From NCBI GenBank assembly GCA_021464415.1, contig CM038468.1, positions 32,104,969-32,168,968 on the forward strand: a stretch of 64,000 bases of DNA, read 5' to 3'. This DNA is from Lonicera japonica. Taxonomy: Eukaryota > Streptophyta > Magnoliopsida > Dipsacales > Caprifoliaceae. Both the position numbers and the translations under genes were made by a program. Below are positions 35,815-47,339 of the stretch, piece after piece (positions within the stretch are counted from its first letter, which is position 1; each line of letters starts with the position of its first letter). A model generated the notes under the pieces. It made no database searches. It saw only the letters and a program-made list of their open reading frames with translations, and was not told where the DNA came from.

Positions 35815-38757
35815 TGACGCGGCTAAAATAAATCTGCGATTAGGTACCTAAGTGTAGGTTGTTAAGTTATAATACTTGGTAAGTCCAAGTGTTGAACCAC
35901 AAGGATAATCAGAAAGATGATGTGGCGATTATGAGTCCAATGCTTTGTTAAGAGAATTTGATTGGTTGATTTTAAAGTTTTGCAATAAAAATTAAAGTGA
36001 TGTATCAATTGATTAAAAAAAGGTTAAAGCATTATATAATTCATTTGTTTTGCAAAGTTATGTAGAATCAACCTCATTCAAAGTTCTCAATGCAATTCCT
36101 AAGTGTTGAGTATCTTACACTTTTCTAAGTAAAAAGGTGTGGAGCAAAAGCAACCAATTCCCATATAAATGCCACATAAAAAAGGGGTGTAAGCAAAACT
36201 CAACAAACATGTATCTCTCATTTTTATCTTGTAACAAATGGTGTGAAACAAGTGCAACCTGTTGACCTTGAAGGTCTTAATCTTATTTTGATAACAACAA
36301 TAAATTAATCATGTGTAATTTAACATGTTCTTGATATAAGATTATAGATTTCTTATTTGGAAAATCAAGAATAGCATGATTGCTCAAAGGAAGTTTGACA
36401 AGGATCATTCAATCAATATCCGATCAAGTCAACGAAGCATTCGACTAAAATCGATCTACCCGAATTTAGATCATTCTTCTACAAGCGTTGGACAAGACAA
36501 GAAGATCAATCTCATCACCCACAAGCTAGCAATGCAAATCCATGAAGCACAAAGATCAAGAATCATATGCAAAAGCTTCAAGGGAAAAACTTCAAGTGAA
36601 GAATCAATTTGAAAAAACAAATCGAAGCATTCGAAGACTCATCTATTCGGTAATTGAGTGTTTGCTTAGGATTAATGTAAAGTTTCTTAATTGATTGATT
36701 ATATAGCTCAAACATATTCTTACATCTTTTAAAGATTGATTCAAACTAGCTTGAAATTGAATTTATTTGAAAAACATTATTTTACAAAAACCGAGTTTCA
36801 AAATAAATTCATATTAATTTTAAATGATCATATTTTAAGCTATAATAAAAATGGGTATCTTAGAAACATATATTTGAGGTTCAAAAGTCATTAGAATTTT
36901 ATTTGAAACTAAATTGTTAAATTGTAAAAATATTTTTATTTTACATTTAAAATTCCCTCAATTTTTGCCCAGTTTTGATCTAACGGTGAACTGGAGGACT
37001 TCTCGAACTCCGATCATTTTGAAATTTTTACAGTAGTTAGACAACATCTTTTGGAAATTTTGACTAAAATTTGAGCATGATCCAACGGTTAAATTGAGAG
37101 AAATTAACAAAACAAATTTGAATTTTTTGTCAAAACTAGCTGTTGGAAAGTTTGAAAATGTACACATTGGAGCCAAAACCTCTCTTAATCATCCCCAACG
37201 GCCATATGGTTTTGTAAGCTATAAATATGAGGTCTTAAACATATTTTAACACACTTGAATCATTCTACAAACTTATTTTACATATATACAAAGTTATTCA
37301 AGTATTATTGATCATATTCTTCATTTTTGAGCTATATATTTTTGATCAATTTTGATATCTCTTAGTGTGAGCTTCATTTGTATTTTGTTATACACAAGAG
37401 AGATATTGTACATTGGTGTTAGTCACCAAAATTTGTTCAAATCATTTTTGTGAGAGGTGTATCTCATAGAATTAGCAAGAGAAATTTCTTGTGAAAGTAT
37501 TGAAGGTGTTTTCAATACTTGTGAGAGTGTGTGATAAGAATACACTTGTAGAGGTTTGATCTTCACCCGGAAGGAGATCGGTTATAGTGGAAATTCTTGG
37601 GGAACTAACCGAGCGCGGAGTAGGGGGAACAAGCCGAACCGTGTGGACAAAAAAATCTTCGACTTCAAATTGGTTCAATCTTTCTTACTCAATCTCTTTA
37701 TTATTGATTGTTTAAATTGTTTGAGATTGCTTATTTATTTGCTCTTGTGCTTGATTGTTTATTTGCTTACATTCCTTGATAAATTTGTTTAGTAAATTGT
37801 TTTACTTAAACATTTTCGAAAAGATTTTTTAATTCCGCATTAAGTTTTTAAAACCCTATTCACCCCCCCTCTAGGGTATTTTCCGACCTACACAACCCAT
37901 TTTCATTTAATGTTCAACCAAGATACAAACTTGAGATGGACCAAAAGAAAAGGCATAAATTTAAACTAGACATTTGCAAACTCATTGTTAGTTTCCCCTA
38001 GGTAATTGACTTTATTATAAAAATGGCCAACTACAAAGAGTTTAGATCAATAAATCATAACATTTTATTTGTGTAAGATTGGGAGGTCTAGGTGGAAGTT
38101 AAACCATCCAATTTAGACATATTTGATAAATACAAATTGAATCCTTAGAATGATTAGTGAAATTATTTATGGCATAAACTTAAAAGATCATATTTGGCAA
38201 CAGTTTAAATAAGAAAATAATGAGTCTCAAAATCACATAAAGTGTAAAAAGCACTCAACATATCATTAAATTAAAGTATTCAAGGATTGGAATCTCAAAT
38301 TTATGGTGTTTCCATGAATATTTAAAGACTAATCATGCTTGGCAATGAAAAGTATCTCATTCATAGAAGGAATTGACATAGGCTAGTGAGAAATACACAA
38401 GTGTATCAATTCTTCATTAATGCTAGAGATTTATGTATACAAGGCATACAAAGTCAAATCATCATATGAAAATTATCTTACTAGCTTATGAATGGTTGAT
38501 TAAATAGAGAAGATGAAGGATTCAACATGTATTTAATAATGCTAACAATGGAATGAGAATTGGACTTACATAATTAAATGCATTGCAAACTTCATCTTTT
38601 AGCCTTAGCAAAGAAATTTACTCCATAATAAATTTAGAGACAATAATTATAGAAGTGAACTCCATTTTCTTTATCTAAAAACTATTACAAGCTCTCTATA
38701 AATTTAGAAATGAGAAGTAACTAAAGATATACCCTCCATTATAACAATGAAGACTAT
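35815..38757 (-). mobile_element. Truncated third copy of the gypsy-like LTR
   Basis: On the minus strand this is the same LTR as 2032-3882. Its 3' terminus (GCGTCA) is at 35815; the sequence runs through the shared blocks aagtccaagtgttgaaccac and tttcccctaggtaattgact, and breaks off near 38757, so about 550 bp of the LTR 5' end is missing. The copia-type solo LTR 36260-37892 is inserted in it. The break abuts the 3' end of the Athila-like element. Confidence 0.85.
36260..37892 (+). mobile_element. Solo LTR, Ty1/copia type, 1633 bp, TSD CAACC
   Basis: Starts TGTTGACCTT, ends CGACCTACA, and is flanked by CAACC on both sides (36255-36259 and 37893-37897). Removing it restores the continuity of the host LTR (gtgcaacc|catt), as in the related copy at 14050. 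A TATA box (tataaata, 37220-37227) precedes ggaactaaccgagcgcgg and the 3' signature cacccccccctctaggg-like text, features I associate with plant SIRE-type copia LTRs (inference from memory of the family). Frames inside it are not genes. Confidence 0.9.
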
Positions 38758-38777
38758 AATCATGGCCCTAAAAAAAA

Positions 38778-39894
38778 TCAATCCCGGTAAACGGCATCCT
38801 CCAGAAGTTTAACTTCAACTTCTTGGTTTTTCAACTCCAAACATGGTTTCAAACGATGACCATTCATTTTAAACACACTACCATCTTTGGGATTCTGAAT
38901 CTCAATGGCCTCATGAGGATAAACCTGCTGGACTATGAAAGGACCGGACCATTTGGATTTCAACTTACCTGGGAACAGATGCAAACGAGAATTATAAATA
39001 AGGACTTTCTGGCCATGGTGAAATGATTTTCTAAGAATCTACTGACCATGCACTCTTTTCATCATTTCTTTGTATGACTTTGCACAATCATAAGCATCAT
39101 TCCTTATCTTTTGTAGCTCAGCAATTTGGAGCTTTCTACGATTTTTCGCCTGGTCAACATCAAAATTATGCTGTTTAACATCCCAAAAAGCTCTATGCTC
39201 TAACTCAACAGGCAGGTGACATGCCTTGCCATACATTAAGCAGTAGAGAGACATTCCATTACGAGTTTTGTATGCAGTACAGTATGCCCACAAAGCATCT
39301 GTCAGTCCGACTGAACAGTCATTCTTATTGGGATTTATTGTCTTTTCTAAGATATGCTTGATCTCCCTATTTAAAATTTCAGCATGTCCACTAGTTTGTG
39401 GATGATACGCAGTTGACACTTTATGAATCACTCCATACATCTTTATTAGACTCTCAAATGGTAAATTGCAAAAGTGTGACCCCTCATCACTAATGATAGC
39501 GCAGGATATACTAAAACATGCAAAAATATTCTCTTTCAAAAATCGGACAACCACTTTGTGGTCATTTGTTCTACATGCAGTAGCCTCGACCCATTTTGAG
39601 ATGTAATCAACGGCTACTAAAATATAGAGATTGCTAAGCAAGTTAAGAAAGGGTCCTATAAAGTCTATCCCGCACATATCAAAAATCTCCACTATCAGAA
39701 TGATTAAGGGGCATCATACTTCGGCGCGTAAGACTACCTAACTTTTGACATCTCTCACAAGCGACACAATAAGCATGTGCATCACGAAACAAGGAAGGCC
39801 AATAAAATTCATACTGCAAAACTTTAGCAACGGTTTTCTTTCCACTAAAATGGCCTCTACATGGTTGATCACGGCAAAATGAGAGAACGTGCAT
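38778..39894 (-). pseudogene. Integrase region of the gypsy element
   Basis: Two adjacent frames. 39679-39894 has the zinc-binding region (C-x2-C in CVACERC, and GHFSGKKT). 39039-39692 is the catalytic core, with the three acidic residues visible in context: [17 protein letters not shown] and [14 protein letters not shown]-terminal frame, 38778-38984, has the typical KWSGPFIV segment. The frames are offset at about 39685 and broken at about 39036, so the polyprotein is interrupted although the DDE residues remain. Confidence 0.9.
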
Positions 39895-40275
39895 TTGATC
39901 ATCCTCAGGAACATATCTCCTAATTACCTAATCGGGATAATACTTAAAGAGATAGGTATCGTCCCAATAAAAGTACTTCACCTGGGATAAGAATTTATAC
40001 TTATCTTGCTTCTACCAATGATTTGACATTTCAAGTGTGATAAGATAGTTGACGATGTTAGCATACCAAGGTGACTGGAAAATCTGCGTAAGCTACTCAT
40101 CACAGAATGTCCCAGTTATAGGTAATGAATCACCATAAAATTAAACTATGAGCCTGGATAGGTGGTCTGCTACAACATTCTCATTTCTTATCTCTAATCT
40201 CCAAATCAAACTCTTGTAGTAATAAGACCCACCAATTCAGCCGTGACTTCGCATCTTTCTTGAAAAGCAAGTATT

Positions 40276-41660
40276 TTAAAGCGGCATGATCTGAATAACA
40301 AGGACTTTAGATCCCAAAAGATAGGATCTAAACTTGTCTAAAGCAAATACAACTGCTAACAACTCTTTTTCTATTGTGAAATAATGGAGCTGAGCATCGT
40401 TCAAAGTCCTGCTTGCATAGTAAATCACATGAGAGACTTTATCAATTCTCTGATTTAGAAATGCCCCAACTGCATAATCAGAGGCATCACACATGATCTT
40501 GAATTAATGGAAGGTTCTAGTTAGGGGAACGGATAATGGGTGCAGAGGTCAGAGCGGACTTCAATGTCTCAATGGCCTTAAGGCATGCTTCATCAAACAT
40601 ACATAGGGCATCTTTAGCAAGAAGATTGCATAAAGGTCTAGCAATCTTGCTAAAATCCTTGATAAAACGCCTGTAAAATCCAGCATGACCTAAGAATGAG
40701 CGAATCATTTTAACCGTCTGCGGGGGCAGTAAGTTAGAGATTAAATCAACTTTAGCCTTATCCACTTCAATTCCTTTTTTATAAATGATATGCCCAAGAA
40801 CAATTCCTCTTTGCACCATAAAATTGCATTTCTCCTAGTAAAGAACAAGAGTCTTCTTTTTACACCTCTCTAAGACTAGAACTAAGTGTTCCAAGCACTT
40901 CTCAAAAGAAGACCTAAACGCAAAAAAATAATCCATGAAAACCTCTAAGAATAGCTCTACCATGTCAGAAAAGATGGAGATCGTACATCGTTGAAAGGTG
41001 GCAGGTGCATTGCATAACCCGAAAATCAGGCGTCGATAAGCGAATGTACCAAAAGGGCACGTGAATGTTGTCTTCTCTTGATCAGATGAATCCACTGAAA
41101 TCTGGTTATAGGCAGAGTAACCATCCAAAAAGCAGTAATAAGCATAACCGGCTAACCTTTCCAGCATTTGGTCAATGTAAGGAAGGGGAAAGTAATCATT
41201 TCTAGTCATTGAATTCAATTTTCGGTAGTCAATACAAACATGCCATACTGTCTGGACACAAGATGGAACTAACTCATTTTGCTCATTGGCTGCCATTATA
41301 ATTCCTGATTTCTTAAGAACTACTTGCACAGGGCTCACCCACTCACTATCAGATATCGGGTAGGTAATACCTACATCTAGAAGCTTGAGTATCTCGGCCC
41401 TAACTACTTTTTGCATCACTGGATTTAGCCCTCTTTGCAGTTCACGAGAGGGTTTTGCATTCTCCTCTAAGTGAATCTTGTGCATGACAACTGATGAGCT
41501 GATCCCTTTTAAATTTGCGATAGACCATTATATAGCTTATTTATGCTCCTGAAGGATTTCAAGCAATTTCTTTTCTCAAGCATTATCGATGTTAAAAGCT
41601 ATAATGACAGGCAAAGATTCTGCCGGACCTAGAAAAGCGTATTTCAGATTATCAGGCAAG
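40276..41660 (-). pseudogene. Reverse transcriptase-RNase H region, catalytic Asp lost
   Basis: 40835-41485 carries RT motifs: a YRKLNSMTRNDYFPLP block, FLDGYSAYNQI and GLCNAPATFQRC. The catalytic box reads FMDYFFAF, where plant gypsy elements have FMDD, so the second active-site aspartate is replaced by tyrosine. 40517-40819 continues the RT thumb/connection (GHAGFYRRFIKDFSKIARPL). 40276-40494 holds RNase H (CDASDYAVGAFLNQ, ASRTLNDAQLHYFTIEKELL). Stops separate these frames. Upstream, to about 41660, the usual linker can be recognised in broken frames. Confidence 0.92.
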
Positions 41661-41967
41661 GGCTTTAAGTTCAACTTTGGTGGTTCATCAATGGAAGGAG
41701 GTTGAGGAGTTTATGAGAGATTAAGAGGCTCTAGCTTTGATTGGAAAAATTGTGTACCTATGACAGGCACTGAATCCAAGAGCGCATTGACTCGCTCTAT
41801 AGATTCATCTATATTGCAATCACAACCGAAGTGAGACATACAAGCCTTTAATGGGTTCTCTTTGCAAGTTTGCAAGAAAGATTCCTCTACTAGACTATCA
41901 ATCAAATTAACTTGCCTAAAATCATCATCATCTGTGTCTATTGAGGTCTTGCTATTGTGAAAAATAA

Positions 41968-43790
41968 TTAGCTCAACATGAGGTTCCCAAAAGAAATTTT
42001 CATCACTCTATTTATGTAATTGATTAGGGCATTGGATGTAGTAAGGAATCGTCGCCCTAAAATCACAGGAATTTGGCCTCTTATGTTTTGAACAGACTCA
42101 GTGTTAAGGACAACAAAGTCCACTGAAAAGTAGAAAGTGTTTTCCTTGATCATAACATCTTCAATGACACCCCTAGGAATTTTTACTGGTCGATCAGCAA
42201 GTTGGATTGTCATTGGTGTAGGCTTCAACTCTCCTAAATGTATCTGCACATAAATAGAATATCAAAAACTTGTTGTGAATGTTTTAATTACTCACAAGTG
42301 CACGAATTGATATTTAGTATAGCTTAGGCAAGAGCGAAGTCGAACCATAGAAACTTGATGGATGGAACGTACGTATCTCTCTCACTAACTTTAATTAATT
42401 CCTAATCTAGCTTAAAAATTGATTGCGATGATTTATTAATTAAGAATACGAATAAAATAATAATTTAATAAAAATACTCATGAAACAATCAATTAATAAA
42501 ATACTAGGGTAGCGGAATCATATATTTGATATCATGTTCCTAGTATTCATGACCAGCAAACTCTACTCTCTGTCTCGCACTAATTTGGTCTCTCGACTCT
42601 ATTAGATGCGGAAAATAAATTCAATTAAGCCCAATTAAATTATAAAATTCAACTGTTAATTCTTCCACAGCCAAACGAATGTATAAAATCAAAACACTCG
42701 CAATATCCGTCAAAACACACCCTATATCCGCTTTTAACAAATGATAAGATGAATCCAACAAAAAATAGTGAGAATCCGATTTTATTTTTTTTATCAATTA
42801 AAATAGGCATTCAATAGGAAGAATTATTTTTAACATTAAAGCCTTAAATTGGTAGAGTCATTTGGCATGAATACGTGCAAGAAAATCAATCAAATATACT
42901 CATCCTCAACCCTAGGTAATAACCTAAACTAGCATGCTCATAATTGTAACACAATACATAATTAAATAAATAAAATACTTACTTAGTACGCGCAAATAAA
43001 TTGAAGAACAAAATAGCGATTTTGAATTAATTAAGTTGATCCACCAAAATATTCAAATATTAATTAACAAAATAAAGTAAATAAGAAAAGAAGAGAGAGA
43101 CTCGGTAGAAAAGAAAAGAAAAATGAAAAGAAAATCTCGATAAAACGTCCAAAGAAGAAGAGAAAAAGAAAAATAAATATGCGGCTCCCTCCTTTGATTG
43201 TTGCGGCTGCTCTTGCTTTTTATTCTTGAGATTGTTATGCTTTAGGCTTTAGTGGCTTATGGGCTTGGCAGGTGCATTGGGCTGCTACAAAGTGGCAGTG
43301 GGAATGGATGGATTAAATAAGTGGGCTTGGCCCATTCTTGCTAGAATTTATTTATTTGTTGCACTGATTGTATTTCGGCCATTACTTCGCTCTTCGAACT
43401 CCGATTGACGCAAGGTTTTCACCCATGCGTAGCTAACTCAAAAATCTATAACTTTTTTCTCAGGAGTTTTCTTCAAATTCTGTACAGATTAGTGCCAGAA
43501 ATTTATTGAAATCAGGCCTTGCGCGCAGCCATTTTTTCCTTCAATTGCAAACTTCTCAATTTAATTCCAAATACTTGAAAAGCTCCAAAAATACAACAAA
43601 TGTAGTAATATATGCTCTCCAATATATATAATAGTTCCCTACAATGTACCAATTTCTTGGCACATCAGAAGTAGGTTCACACTAGCCCCCAATTCTACCA
43701 AAGCTCGCTTAATATGCTGATCCCTAATTTTGCATGAGATTGTTGGACAGCCAGGGTCCTTATAGTTGACAAGGATCCTGTATTGAATAA
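41968..43790 (-). pseudogene. Protease region split by a solo LTR
   Basis: The N-terminal part lies at about 43668-43790 and includes RALVELGASVNLL, the position of the aspartic protease active site, where Glu stands in place of the usual Asp. The C-terminal part is 41968-42249, with QIHLGELKPTPMTIQLADR and IPVILGRRFLTTSNALI. Between them lies a ~1.4 kb LTR of the same family. A further open stretch at 41711-41905 belongs to the linker toward RT. Confidence 0.85.
42266..43664 (-). mobile_element. Solo LTR of the Athila-like family nested in its protease region
   Basis: Closely resembles the 5' LTR remnant at 45786-46510; shared phrases include aatttggtctctcgactctattagatg and ggaatcatatatttgatatcatgttcc in pieces. 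On the minus strand it begins TGTGCCAAGAAATTGG and ends near TTCACAACA. It has no internal region. The target duplication is not clearly resolved, so the ends are approximate by a few bases. Confidence 0.82.
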
Positions 43791-44299
43791 TGGAACTTGC
43801 TCGTTCAGCTAAGAATGCCTTTTTAAAACATTTGTTCTCCTCTTTTGAGTTACTAAATATTTGAGGAATCTAGCATAAGAAGGTATTTCCTTGATTGTAT
43901 CAAGTAATAGGATGTTTATTTGAACTTAAACACCTTCAAGATTTTTTCAAATTGAGTACCCTTCTTATTATCTTTTAGCCTATGAGAAAATGGGGCTTTA
44001 GGAACAAATGTCCTACTTGAGAGATCCTCACTTGCTTGCTTAGTAGGAGGAGTTTAGTTCACAACTTGAGGTATAGACTCAACCTCAGTTGGAATCTAAT
44101 TTTCTTATTTCTCTTCCTCATTGCTATCTGGCATTCTCACTTTATTGTCAATTATCTTTTCCAACCTAAGTGGGGTGATGGCTTATATTTGCCCATGTGT
44201 TGGTGCATTTGGTGGGTTAGAAGCTGTCCCACTTGAGGAAACACTTTTAGGATTCGGAATTGGCTGACTTAGAAACTTACATTTATCTCTCTCACCCAA

Positions 44300-45420
44300 T
44301 TAACTCACCATTTGACCCATTTGACTCTCTAGCCTGATGATGGCTTGAGTATTCATGAGGCCATTATTCCTGACTTCTTGCAAAAGTTGGCTTGAAGTTT
44401 GATTATTTTGGGTGGTCACTCGAATAAATTGCTTGAGAGTATCTTTCAAAGATGAAAATTGTTGTGGAGTGACATGGGATGATGGAGCAGGTGGAGCAAG
44501 TTGGAATGGTAGATAAGAATTGACCGGAGGACGGAAACCAAGAGGTGGCTGATGCCGTGTAACATTAGCTGATGAGGAACCCATATTGGACATGGGTTGA
44601 GCTTGTGTTCACAAAAAATTTGGGTGATTTCTCCAACTTGGATTATATGTCTCTGTGAATGGGCTATTTAATTTCTTTTTATATTCATTCATGGCCTTTA
44701 CTTGCTTTGGCGTGAATTCAAATAATCATACCATAGAGGGACAAGTTTGCGACGTATGCATAGGGCTAGCACACACAGAACATCATTCGACTTGAATTTG
44801 ATTTACAGAATTATTGTCCAACCGCAAAGTTAGAGCTTTAAGTTTCTTAGGCAGACTATGCCTCTAGTCTCTACACTTTCAGATAACTCATAGCTGCCCT
44901 CTTTTTTGACTTCTTAATTTGAGCTGATGAATTTCTATGAGAAGAGAAATCCCACTGCTGAGAGGTCTCGGAAAGATTCTCAAGGAAATTATAAGCTTCA
45001 TTTTCTGTGAGACTAAGGAAACTGCACTGTTGATCGACTCAATCATATTTCGATTAGTTTGAGTCAACCCATTGTAGAAAAACTGGACTAGTATCCATGT
45101 TTCAAAACCATGGTGGGGACATCAAATAAGTAAATCCTTAAATCTTTCCCAAGATTCATAAAATTTTTCATGATCCTCTTAATAAAAATTGGATATCTGT
45201 CTTCGAAGTTCATTTGTTTTTGACATGGGGAAAAATTTAGTTAAGAATTTAGAAATTAGAGTCTCCCAACTAGTGATGCACCTAGAATGTAATGAGTTAA
45301 GCCACGCCTTTACTTTCCCTTTCAATGAAAAAGGAAATAAACGTAAGTGGACTGATTCATCAGAAAAATTTGGAAACTTGAAAGTAGCGTAAATTTCTAG
45401 AAAATCCTAAATACAAAAGT
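44300..45420 (-). pseudogene. gag region of the gypsy element
   Basis: 44300-44593 is an open, Pro/Gln-rich gag tail. From about 44880 to 45260 the minus strand encodes the retrotransposon gag core: FFPMSKTNELRRQISNFY, then a stop, ESWERFKDLL, another stop, then CPHHGFETW and VQFFYNGLTQTNRNMIESI. This pattern is characteristic of Athila/Tat gag. At least two in-frame stops disable it. Confidence 0.85.
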
Positions 45421-45767
45421 AAGGATCTTCTTGATCAATTCCATGAAAAAGGGAAGAAGTTTCATAACTTGCGATTTGAGGTCGAAGTGGTTAGCGGTAG
45501 TGGGAGGTAAAACTATACATGAAGGCGGGTTGATAGTGATAGGAGAGAAAAGCTCCTTCAAAGTCTTTGTTTCTTCTTATTCTTCAGCTATTGTTCCTTC
45601 TTCAAACAAAGGGTTGAGTTCTAAGTTATCTATCATATCCAATCTCTTAACACCATGCTTCCAAACAATGCTCATGCACTACGCTACTCCTAAGGCTTTT
45701 TTTTAAAGGGAACTAGTAGAAAGAAATAATCTAAATTAGTGAGATGGTGAGAAGACGAATTTTTAAG

Positions 45768-45785
45768 TCCCCGGCAATGGCGTAA
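45768..45785 (-). promoter_or_regulatory. Primer-binding site, tRNA-Asp type
   Basis: The plus strand reads TCCCCGGCAATGGCGTAA, 15 of 18 matches to the 3' end of plant tRNA-Asp (TCCCCGGCAACGGCGCCA), placed right next to the LTR remnant. It fixes the orientation of the element (minus strand) and the inner edge of its 5' LTR. Confidence 0.8.
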
Positions 45786-46510
45786 AAAACTACTTGTTGT
45801 TGTTTTATTTACTCGAATCGGTATATAGTATAACTTAGGCAAGTGCCAGGTCAAACCCTAGGGACTTGATGGACGAAACGTATGTATTTCTCTCACTAAT
45901 TTTAATTAATTCCTAATCTATCTCAAATATTAAGTGGGATGGTTTATCAACTAAAAATACTAATAAAATAATCAATTAATAAAATATTAGAAAAATAATT
46001 AATTAATAAAATATTAGGATGACGGAATCATATATTTGATATCATGTTCCTAATATTTATGCCTAATAAACTTTACTCTTTGTCTCGAACTAATTTGGTC
46101 TCTCGACTCTATTAGATGTGGAAAATAAATCAATTAAGCCCAATTAATTTTTAAAGTCCAATTATTAATTCTTCCACATCCAAACTTATATATAAGATCA
46201 AAACACTCACTATATCCGTCAAAATAAAATTTATATCCGCTTTTAACAAATCATAAAATGAATCCAACAAATTATAATGAGAATCCAACTTTATTTTTAT
46301 CAATTAAAAGAGGCATTCAATATGAAGAATTATTTTTAACATTAAAATATTAAATTGACAGAGTCAATTGGTATAAATACGTGCAATAGAATCAATCATA
46401 TGTAATCATCTTAGCATGCTTGTAATTAAAATACAAAAGATAATTAAATAATAAATAATAAATAATTAAATAAACTAAATACTTACTTGAGTTCGCGTTT
46501 CCCATTAGAA

Positions 46511-47339
46511 TTCTAAATTATGTGCTCGATGCTTCGAAAGCTTGGCTCTCAATTGGGCTAATTGTTGCTTTTTTTGCATTTTCAATTGAGGTAAATAATA
46601 GTACGCTAGAAAGACACTTTTGGCATCAGAATTAAACCAATATATACATAAACTAAATCCTTATAAATTTGGACTTTACAAATACCGGCAAAATATATCC
46701 TATCTTCCTTATAGATTGAAATATATTTGGTACACTATCCTCAAGAGTAAATTCCATATTAAATCAATTCCGATAATTTCTAACCTTTTCTAAAGATTTA
46801 GAACCAATAAAATGAGATATTTTGTATCGTTATCTAAGGAAATAATACCGAATCATCTCCCTCTTTTAAAACTAATAAACAGTTTGTCACAAGTAATTAG
46901 ACTTTGACAAAACCAAAAGATATCAAGATAAATAATACAATGCTTGCACCCTTCCCTTAATCTCCCGTAAAATCAAGTTTTCAATAAGACATTTCTAGAA
47001 AGCGATCAAATATCAATAAACGAAAGCATATCCATGTTTTCTTATATAGAATAAACATATAAAACTATTAGAGACCGAAAGGGCAAAGCGGGTTTCTAAC
47101 AGCTTCCCAATCCGTAATATAATTATCGAACCCTATAAAATCCTGATTTCGTGAACAAATGTATTAGGAAAGGGCTTATCCATAGGTCTTTCTCTTTACG
47201 CAACTCTTTTGTTCGTTTTCTCGTGAAACGTACCAGTAAATTTGAACAAACTCCTTGCATCTATAATATGATAAAGGAATACATGATATGAATTATCATT
47301 GTATAGAAGTGAAAAAAGCCGTCAGAGCTCACTCCGGCA
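46511..47339. other. Unassigned DNA beyond the recognisable LTR
   Basis: Similarity to the LTR at 42266-43664 fades at about 46510. What follows could be a diverged or replaced U3 region of the 5' LTR, or unrelated intergenic DNA. No genes seen. Confidence 0.4.

Larger units (their letters stand above)
38758..46510 (-). mobile_element. Decayed Athila-like Ty3/gypsy element
   Basis: Read on the minus strand, the order is LTR remnant (45786-46510), tRNA-Asp-type primer site, gag, protease, reverse transcriptase, RNase H, integrase. The protease-RT-RNaseH-integrase order defines Ty3/gypsy; the gag and linker style fits the Athila/Tat group. Several stops and frame breaks make it inactive. Its 3' LTR is absent: the sequence meets the truncated LTR at 38757. 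A solo LTR of its own family interrupts the protease region. Confidence 0.88.
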
